DNA of 64,000 bases, from NCBI GenBank assembly GCA_964017045.1, contig OZ024802.1, positions 26,352,293 through 26,416,292 of the forward strand. Reading direction: 5' to 3'. The notes under the pieces are model-generated. The model ran no database searches and was not told the DNA's origin. It saw nothing but the letters and a program-made list of their open reading frames with translations. Source of the stretch: Omphiscola glabra. Its lineage: Eukaryota; Mollusca; Gastropoda; Lymnaeidae. The translations under genes and the position numbers were made by a program. Below, one piece after another: positions 55,801 through 64,000 of the stretch (the first letter of the stretch is position 1; each line of letters opens with the position of its first letter).

Positions 55801-57530
55801 TGTAATGTCAACTTGGCATATTGTTTTGTGTCATTCAGTATTACATAACCTGGAATATTGTTTGTGTCATTCACTATTACTTAACTTGGCATATTGTTTG
55901 TGTCATTCAATACTACCTTATTTTGGCATATTGTTTTGTGTCATTCAGTTCTACCTAACTTGACATATTGTTTTGTGTCATTCAATACTACCTAACTTGA
56001 CATATTGTTTTGTGTCATTCAATACTACCTAACTTGACATATTTTTTTGTGTCATTCAATACTACCTAACTTGACATATTGTTTTGTGTCATTCAATACT
56101 ACCTAACTTGACATATTGTTTTGTGTCATTTAATACTACCTAACTTGACATATTGTTTTGTGTCATTCAATACTACCTAACTTGACATATTGTTTTGTGT
56201 CATTCAATACTACCTAACGTGACATAGTGTTTTGTGTCATTCAATACTACCTAACTTGACATATTGTTTTGTGTCATTCAATACTACCTAACTTGACATA
56301 TTGTTTTGTGTCATTCAATACTACCTAACTTGACATATTTTTTTGTGTCATTCAATACTACCTAACTTGACATATTGTTTTGTGTCATTCAATACTACCT
56401 AACTTGACATAGTGTTTTGTGTCATTCAATACTACCTAACTTGACATATTGTTTTGTGTCATTCAATACTACCTAACTTGACATATTGTTTTGTGTCATT
56501 CAATACTACCTAACTTGACATAGTGTTTTGTGTCATTCAATACTACCTAACTTGACATATTGTTTTGTGTCATTCAATACTACCTAACTTGACATATTGT
56601 TTTGTGTCATTCAATACTACCTAACTTGACATAGTTGTTTGTGTCATTCAATACTACCTAACTTGACATATTGTTTTGTGTCATTCAATACTACCTAACT
56701 TGACATATTGTTTTGTGTCATTCAATACTACCTAACTTGACATATTGTTTTGTGTCATTCAATACTACCTAACTTGACATATTGTTTTGTGTCATTCAAT
56801 ACTACCTAACTTGACATATTGTTTTGTGTCATTCAATACTACCTAACTTGACATATTGTTTTGTGTCATTCAATACTACCTAACTTGACATATTGTTTTG
56901 TGTCATTCAATACTACCTAACTTGACATAGTGTTTTGTGTCATTCAATACTACCTAACTTGACATATTGTTTTGTGTCATTCAATACTACCTAACTTGAC
57001 ATATTGTTTTGTGTCATTCAATACTACCTAACTTGACATAGTGTTTTGTGTCATTCAATACTACCTAACTTGACATATTGTTTTGTGTCATTCAATACTA
57101 CCTAACTTGACATATTGTTTTGTGTCATTCAATACTACCTAACTTGACATAGTTGTTTGTGTCATTCAATACTACCTAACTTGACATATTGTTTTGTGTC
57201 ATTCAATACTACCTAACTTGACATAGTGTTTTGTGTCATTCAATACTACCTAACTTGACATATTGTTTTGTGTCATTCAATACTACCTAACTTGACATAT
57301 TGTTTTGTGTCATTCAATACTACCTAACTTGACATATTGTTTTGTGTCATTCAATACTACCTAACTTGACATATTGTTTTGTGTCATTCAATACTACCTA
57401 ACTTGACATATTGTTTTGTGTCATTCAATACTACCTAACTTGACATATTGTTTTGTGTCATTCAATACTAACTAACTTGACATATTATTTTGTGTCATTC
57501 AGTGCTACCTTATTTTGGCATAGTGTTCTT
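55800..57530. repeat. 37-bp satellite array, about 46 units
   Basis: The unit is cttgacatattgttttgtgt plus cattcaatactacctaa. The first four and last two units are diverged. The variant catagtgttttg recurs mostly every 111 bp (three units). The set at 56,411/56,521/56,632 is repeated about 518 bp (14 units) later. Confidence 0.97.
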
Positions 57531-59130
57531 TATTGTTCAAAAAGGGGAGAATCAAAAACCAAATGCTTATAATGAACCCTAATTTTTCAACAACACCTCC
57601 AACAACCCGTTGGTCTAATTATAATGTATATATTTATAGATAAACTTGATTTTATATAGGGAATAAGCCAGATATCACGATATTACCACACTATTTAAAA
57701 AACTTGATGTTTTATACGATTTTTCACTTCTCGTTCATTCGAATCGGACTTTAAAATAGTTTACTTTATTTTTCTTTTAGGCTTTACTGGTAACCAACAC
57801 ATGACGCAATGGACACACATTATCATCTGCTGCTTCGGTTAACATTTTATGGTTAAACAAGAGGTTGCATAAACATAAACAAAAGTTGAGATATTTGCCA
57901 ATTTCGAAAGATTACAGAAACGTAATAACCATCCGTGTGCAATGTTAGATAGTTAAAAAAAAAGAAAAAAAAAAAAAGATTTCCATTTCTATTTATCGAT
58001 TTGCTTTACCAAGACCCAGTGGCGTAGCTTGACTAAATGCTGCCCGGGGCGACCCCTGAAATGAAACATCTCTACCAACGTACACATCTGGTACATAATG
58101 ACGGGAAGAAACTTTTTTTAAAATGCAATATTTCTAGTGGTGAATATGCTGCGTTGATAGTTCGAATGATAACCGGCACATAATGAAGGACACTAGCTTT
58201 GTATCACTCAGATTCAAGATCACAACTCTTTATTTACATATCCTAACAGAGACACCAGAGAAAAATCGGCGCTCTAATTAACGCTTTTAGGGGGAAAAAA
58301 TATCCATTTGACATTTTGAGTTTCTATCTCGTACATCATTACTCCCACGACAGGTTGTACAGCATCAGATGGACTTTCATTCAAGTTTGTTTTGTATGGC
58401 TGTTTTTTTTTTTTTGCAACACAGTCTTCAACAAAAGGTGTAATATCTATTCTGTTTCAAATGGTTCCAGCCAAATTTTGCCAACTCAGTTAAATAATGA
58501 TTTTATAACACCGCTTAACGCTCTGAGTCTATACGTCGTTTAATTAGTGGCCCAGATTTTTGGTTACCGTACAGATGAAAGAGCAACACAGTTAAAGTGT
58601 TAATTTTAGTCTAAAGTAGGCCAGTCTCAACAAGTGTGTCAATGGTTTCAGCCACAGTATTGCAGCAGATTCTCAAGTTCTGAAATCACATGGTCTAAAG
58701 TTGATTAGACTTGACATACCCGCATATACGGCCGCTCTAGATCTTGTGTCTGAATGAGACTTCACCGGTATGTTCGCATATACTTTCAAAAAACCCATCT
58801 GTATTTTGAGGATGAAAAGACACGAAATGAGCGAGACAGTGTTAAAAAAAACATAAAAGAAAACAAACCAATTTTCAGCAAGACTATGGACTATAGCTCT
58901 GCATGTACAATGCACACCGATGCAATTTAAAAAGTGATTGTTAGATGGAGCAAAAGATACCAAACAAATCTGCTCAAGATATTCATTTTCGGATTTCAGG
59001 AAGATGACCTGCTTTTTTAACAAGGGTGGTAATCATTGGATACCTTATTTTCCCAGCACTTTTTCAATTTCCACGTATTTCTTTTGAATCACTTTTTTCG
59101 TCAGTTAAACACCCCGGTTATAAATAAAAT
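57530..59130. other. Intergenic sequence, little recognised
   Basis: AT-rich, with one short transposon-like start at about 58,018. Open frames at 58,316-58,543 and 58,673-59,023 show no recognisable domain and no splice context. Confidence 0.35.
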
Positions 59131-59131
59131 A

Positions 59132-59134
<3 letters not shown>

Positions 59135-59165
<31 letters not shown>

Positions 59166-59225
59166 GTCCAATGCTTCGCCTTTGGAATCGACTCAACGAT
59201 CCTCTGACGCACTTTAAAACTTAGA
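59135..59225 (+). mobile_element. Poly(A) tract and short LINE-like fragment
   Basis: About 25 A residues are followed by a frame RPMLRLWNRLNDPLTHFK, which resembles a LINE reverse-transcriptase end. The order (A-run first) suggests two separate insertions. Confidence 0.35.
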
Positions 59226-59461
59226 AATCAAAGAATGTTTTTTTCGAATGTTTGTCAATAGATAAGACACAAAATAAGGCGTCCTATTATATTTTGAAGC
59301 CATGGGTTGTTCCTAGCAATTCTCTGTTCTCTCAAACCTCGTTTCTCAAACCTTCAAGCTCAGCTGACCAGTGAACACATCTTGAAGCTGCACGAGGGAC
59401 AGGGTGACAGATTTATTAAATTAATTTTCTGGTTTATGCCACCATAAATATTCGTGCTCTT

Positions 59462-59535
59462 ACGGACCGGCAACGTAAGAATCGCGGACCGGCGCCGGTC
59501 CACGGACCGACCATTTAAGAAACACCGCTCTTAAT
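59462..59535 (-). mobile_element. hAT (Charlie-like) terminal fragment
   Basis: atcgcggaccggcgccggtc and cacggaccgaccatttaaga are followed by aacaccgctc. This is typical of the G/C-rich ends of hAT elements. Confidence 0.5.
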
Positions 59536-59539
59536 AAAA

Positions 59540-61200
59540 GATTTTGTCGTGTAAGAAATGAAGACCCAGAGTCATCAAATTGAACAATTATTGGCTGATC
59601 AGGATTTTTATTTCATGGATATGCAAGCAAAACCAAGGGTCTAAATAACACACATACATATTTAATTTCGTGGATCTACTGTCATAATTACAGTGCCAAA
59701 ACGCATACATCTTTTATTTAATGGATCTGCCGTACCAAAATAAATGTGCTAAATAGCACACATACATATTTTGTTGCGTGCATCTGCTGTCGAAGCACAC
59801 AGACTGGTAGCGTAGTAAGAAAACGGAGTGCTGAAAGCATGATATAGCATACGATCTTTGACAACGTTAAATGAAATCTTATTTTTCGACAATTTGGTGT
59901 GCAATCTTATTCTCCACGAGATGATATAGATAAGATGATTTTTGCCAAAGGTTATCTACAAACAAAATGTGTATCCTGAAGCAAATATTTATATAGCCCT
60001 GTCAATAACAATGTATAAGATTAAACAAGACCGCAAAATTAAAATATAGCGCCTAAATGAGACAAGTTTACAGCAATATTTTCAACATAATTAGTAAACC
60101 CACAAAATGTTTTATTCCCAAATCTGATTTCTGTAAGTAGTGAAAGGAAAAGAAAATTTTCAGGAATTTAAAAGATGCAAGAGTTGATATAGGAGCATTA
60201 TTATATGTATACATGTATGTCTTTGGCGCTTTGTACAATAAGCGCGCAAAATTAAATAAGTACAATTATGGATCCATACAAAAAACATAATGTTTTATCA
60301 AGTAACTTTGGTGGATAAGAAATGACACATATTCGTCCCAATTTTTTGGGCGGGTTAATTCTGGTACATATATATTATATACACCGGTATTATATTGTTT
60401 GTAATTTGATGACGCAAAATAATTTATTTGCTTGTAAATACTACGTAAAAGAATTCGAAATGAGATATTTTGATCGGTAAATAAAGCAAAAGTAAAAGGG
60501 AAAATGATGACCTCATTTTGTTATTCAATCATAATATTTATTAGCTAGTTATATAACAAGCGGGCCTAGCTGGGTGGGTGGGTCGGGGGGGGGAACAATT
60601 ATTAACAAGGAATTAATCTCTAAACAAATTTTAACAGCGTCTTTTTCTTCATTAAATGCTATACAAATTGAGCACTTTAAAACAAATTTCTTATATACTT
60701 TAATTCAACTTAAGCCGTATTTTTATATAAATAATTTTATACATATCCCCTTTGATAAGCAAAAAGCCTGGAAATGAGAAACCCAAGAAGAAATAAATTA
60801 TAATAAAGGGATCAAACTGTAAACAGGTTAGACCGAAGAAATAAATGAAACAAACAATGGGAAAACCTGTTTTAAAAAAATGATGCACCGAATCAAAGAA
60901 AGTATCGACAAGAAGCCTTCGTCATCGAACCAAGAGCAGTAAAATAAATTATTGAAATCATAATAAGTCCCCTTTGGGAACTTAGAGAGAGGAAGGATTC
61001 AGACTTATAAGATCTTGACACCACAAGATTTAAATGTCGAGTTCTCCATCAATTTTTACATCTTTTTCTCCGCCCACTCTCTGTTTACAACCAATGGCCG
61101 TGGGCTTACTTTTCCCTCACTTCCTTCCCCTATTGACTATAATAACTCTCTTAGATAGTAATGGTCCTCAGAGAATACATTGCAGCTAAGTGTGTATTTT
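59540..61200. other. Intergenic sequence, no feature recognised
   Basis: Very AT-rich. I see no exon or classified repeat. Confidence 0.35.
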
Positions 61201-61204
61201 AAAT

Positions 61205-61280
61205 ATTTTTTTTTTGTTGCCGAAGAAGGCTTCTGGCCAAAACGTTTGTTGTTTTGTGGCGTACTCTTTTCAGATTTTCC
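61205..61280 (+). mobile_element. Penelope-like terminal motif, copy 2
   Basis: gccgaagaaggcttctggcc is followed by aaaacgtttgttgttttgtg, parallel to 43,262. The core is degraded (ccgaaga, aaaa). Confidence 0.3.
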
Positions 61281-61369
61281 CATATTCCCCCCTCCCCCCC
61301 CACTTATTTACATAAATAAATATGTATGATTCACTTTACATCGGTAGATTATTGTTTCTCACTACAAAA

Positions 61370-61690
61370 AATTTGAACATAAAACAGCAAAGATCATCAC
61401 CAATAGGCTTAACACATTGAACACAAAACAGTATAGATAATCACTAATAGGCAGAACATATTGAACACAAAATAGCAAAGAGCATCACTAATAAGCTAAA
61501 CACATTGAGCACAAAACAGCAAAGATCATATCTAATAGGCTAAACACATTGAGCACAAAACAGCACAGATCATAAATAATAGGCTACACACATTTAACAC
61601 AAACAGCAAAGATCATCACTAATAGGCGAAACACATTGAACACAAAACTGCAAAGATCATCACTAATAGAAGAAACACATTGAACACACT
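61370..61690. repeat. About 43-bp tandem repeat, 7-8 copies
   Basis: The unit is aacacaaaacagcaaagatc plus atcactaataggctaaacac. Its right edge overlaps the stop codon region of the paralogue's last exon (61,663). Confidence 0.85.
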
Positions 61691-61904
61691 ACTAAAAGTA
61701 CTAAAGAAATAATTTGTTGCCCGGATGTCTTTCCAACATAAACGGCAGAGCTTTCAGCTAAATCTCCGGAAGACACGTGTAGGCGTGAGTAGCCAGTAGT
61801 GACATCAGAGGGTGTTTCACAAAACTGACAACACCAAAAGGCATTCCAAGTACAAATGCTTTTATGTATGCAAAATTCAGGTCTTCGGTCGCCGTACTTA
61901 CATC
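61663..61904 (-). CDS. Paralogue terminal exon: cysteine module 4 and hydrophobic tail
   Basis: 242 nt after acceptor atattttttcag to TAG. It starts CKYGDRRPEFCIHKSIC, with WCCQFC, matching CEYGDHWPELCTDKSIC of the other gene. A Ser/Thr linker follows and the end is IISLVLLVVCSMCFFY, a hydrophobic run at the extreme C-terminus as in the paralogue. Confidence 0.85.
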
Positions 61905-63560
61905 CTGAAAAAATATTTAAAAAAATAATTTTTTTGAGAGTATTCTAATTATCGGGATACCCTATTTGTAGTAATAGTAATAATAATAATAATAGTAATA
62001 ATTTCTAAAACCCATGTTGATGATTTTAGCTACGCGGCCGTGAGAAAGCCGCTCCTAGGCAACCGTTTCGTCCCGCCACTACCAACGTCCCAACCGAAAG
62101 ACTCCCTGGGCGGTGGGGAGTGGTAACGCAACACCAACCCCCGGAGTGGAAGCAAAACCGTCCTGACCCACAGAGAGTTAACTGCGGACGCTTTAAACGC
62201 AGCGTCCTCGGTCGACCGGTTCTCCCCTAGGTCAAGGGGGAGGTTCCCGGCGCCCTCCCGCACGGGCTGGAGTCGGGTTAAGTCCTTCAGTGCTCTGGTT
62301 TGTGTGGGGGAGCGCCGGGGGGGGGGCATTAAGAGCTCGCGCTCGACGGCCCACCGACTCCATCTCTTATGCGACATTTGGAGTAATTTATTTGGATTAA
62401 TATTTCGGTATTTAATCTGTTGGTGTCAATCTATTGGCTATACTCTACTCCTATTACTCTGTTGGGATTATACTTTTTATTAGGATTCCTTTACTTTTTT
62501 TGGGATTAACCTACTTCTTCGGATTGCTCTACTTAATTGTAAATGCGGAAATATGTAGAAAAAGCAACGCTGAAACCGTGGTTGATGTGGCAAATCTTGT
62601 TAAATAACATCAACAATTCCAGTATCAAGAGGATTATTCTTTCCTTTAAATTTTGTTTTATTTATTTATTGATAATTTTTTTTTTATTATTTGATTGTTT
62701 GTGTTGTTTCATTATTGTATTTATGTTTTCAAAATCAAATAGAAAAGCAAAAAAAGTGTACGGAAACCAGGGCAAATACTTGAACACTGTTTGGCGTCAG
62801 TACATCTGTTTCTCCCCAACATGTACGTTTAGAAACAAGGGAATGTTCGGATCAAGTTGTGTCACTTGCAAGACTGCAGATCTTGTTAATATTTCGCGCT
62901 AGCGAGAAATTCCACCACGCATCATAATATATTTACGGCTTATAGAATCCATTGAAACTCTAGAAATATATTTTCCTCGGTGGCTGGAAGACCACTGATC
63001 TAAAAGGAATCCTACAATTTCAAGAGATATTAGGAAATAAATGTATTTTTTTTAATACATTTTTTTTTTGGTATGAATAATATTATTTTAAATTAAAACA
63101 TGCCTTGAATTAGTCACAGAACGCCTAGTTAAGGCATCATAGTGTTTGTTGTTGACAAAACTGACATTACCTAGTGCATTTTTCTTGACAATTTTAGCAA
63201 GGAATACATTCATTGGATTTTATGTTCTTTACCTTTTTGAATTTTTTTTTTTAAAGGCAGACATTACCTGTTATTGTTGTTAGATGCTGTTGACAAAACT
63301 GATATTACCTGGTATTTTGGTTAGATGCTGTTGACAAAACTGACATTACCTGGTATTGTTGTTAGATGCTGTTGACAAAACTGACATTACCTGGTATTTT
63401 GGTTAGATGCTGTTGACAAAACTGACATTACCTGGTATTTTGGTTAGATACCGTTGACAAAACTGACAGCATTTTCTGTTAAACCCCTCGTCGTAACACT
63501 GGGTCACAGCGTCGTCTTCTAGAAAGTAACAGCTCAACTCTCTGTTAAGGCACACGTCGT
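61663..63560 (-). CDS. Paralogous metalloprotease, last two exons only (gene continues past the window)
   Basis: Exons 63432-63560 and 61663-61904 correspond to exons 16 and 17 of the gene at 35,260-52,433, with identical length (129 nt) for the first, identical phase 1 junctions and the same orientation. The upstream exon shares DDVCxNxxxSCYFLxDD, VTQCY-type and FNRxCCQxC patterns. The catalytic part lies beyond base 64,000 and is not visible, so protease activity is inferred from the paralogue. Head-to-tail arrangement indicates tandem duplication. Confidence 0.85.
62030..62380 (-). repeat. GC-rich dispersed repeat R2, copy 2
   Basis: It shares taggcaaccgtttcgtccc, actgcggacgcttta and gctcgacggccc with 11,640-12,060. 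A 115-codon minus frame is open, but it is not conserved with the frame in copy 1. In the last intron of the paralogue. Confidence 0.6.
62390..63250. other. Intron of the paralogue, no feature recognised
   Basis: AT-rich. A + strand open frame of 119 codons (62,543-62,902) has a hydrophobic stretch but no recognisable family or regulatory context. I do not call it a gene. Confidence 0.35.
63255..63470 (-). repeat. 41-bp array copying the exon end and splice donor
   Basis: About five units of gttagatgctgttgacaaaa plus ctgacattacctggtatttt. On the minus strand each unit holds the last 36 bases of the exon at 63,432 (ending ataccag) plus gtaat, so the 5' splice site is repeated in tandem. Confidence 0.85.
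63432..63560 (-). CDS. Paralogue exon: cysteine module 3
   Basis: 129 nt after acceptor tgttgacag, donor ccaG|gtaatg, phase 1 to 1. It encodes DDVCLNRELSCYFLEDD and FNRKCCQFC. About 60% of residues are identical to the equivalent exon at 35,706-35,834. Its last 36 bases are tandemly duplicated in the following intron. Confidence 0.88.
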
Positions 63561-63639
63561 CTGTCAACAAAATAGTGTTTATCTTTATGTATAATAACTA
63601 TACCATACTTAACGAAATCCACCGAAAGGTTCTATAGTT

Positions 63640-63875
63640 TGTGCAGTGATTGCATACGTGACATATTTTGATATAGTTTGTGTAGTGATTGCATACGTGA
63701 CATATAATGCAATAGATTGTGCAGTAATTTCATACGTGACATATAATGCAATAGTTTGTGCAGTGATTGCATACGTGACATATAATGCAATAGATTGTGC
63801 AGTAATTTCATACGTGACATATAATGCAATAGATTGTGCAGTAATTTCATACGTGACATATAATGCTATAGTTTA
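63640..63875. repeat. 39-bp tandem repeat, about 6 copies
   Basis: The unit is gtgcagtgattgcatacgtg plus acatataatgcaatagttt. The 39-bp period leaves a minus-strand open frame, an artefact. Confidence 0.9.
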
Positions 63876-64000
63876 CGTATTGACACTATATGTGACCTAT
63901 AATTCTATAGTTAGGTTATTTTTAGGTTATGAGGCAAGTAGTTCTACTCAATACAGGCAAGTTTATTTTACGACCAATTGCAAGTTAACCGCTTCAATTA

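Noticed and set aside
62543..62902. 119-codon + frame with a hydrophobic stretch
   Set aside because: AT-rich, no family resemblance, opposite strand inside an intron of the paralogue, no promoter or splice evidence. Left as unannotated.

Overview
This is eukaryotic, AT-rich, intron-rich and very repeat-rich DNA, most likely from a mollusc and probably a gastropod. The indications are a lophotrochozoan-looking ADAM/ADAMTS-like metalloprotease family, SPIN-like hAT elements (SPIN has been reported from a pond snail) and several invertebrate-type LINE tails. The species is an inference. Nothing in the window looks bacterial.

Left third (about 1,170-30,000, + strand): a four-exon secreted Frizzled-related protein gene, closest by eye to the sFRP3/4 (FRZB) group. 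Exon 1 carries the signal peptide and a complete ten-cysteine Frizzled domain. Exons 2-4 carry the netrin-like domain and a basic tail. A TATA box lies about 750 bp before the start codon. Intron 1 is about 23.7 kb and holds most of the satellites, including a 3.4 kb 40/45-bp array with higher-order structure.

Middle (35,260-52,433, - strand): a complete 17-exon gene assembled by hand from splice sites and reading phase (2,469 nt, 822 aa). It encodes a secreted M12B metalloprotease with a prodomain, an RRRR cleavage site, a zinc site HELAHSLSAEHD, a disintegrin/cysteine-rich region, four CC-containing cysteine modules and a hydrophobic C-terminus resembling a GPI-anchor signal. It has no thrombospondin repeats.

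Right end (61,663-63,560, - strand): the last two exons of a paralogous gene in the same orientation, with the same phases and again a hydrophobic tail. The window therefore shows part of a head-to-tail protease gene cluster. The sFRP gene modulates Wnt ligands outside the cell, and the proteases would act at the cell surface or in the matrix. No functional link between them is visible beyond proximity.

The rest is repeats: LINE 3' ends and reverse-transcriptase remnants, SPIN-like and other hAT fragments, two foldback elements and more than twenty tandem arrays. Several arrays lie against exons, and one includes a duplicated exon end with its splice donor. Coordinates of repeats are approximate (about +/-10-20 bp). 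Exon boundaries were derived base by base but have no transcript support.
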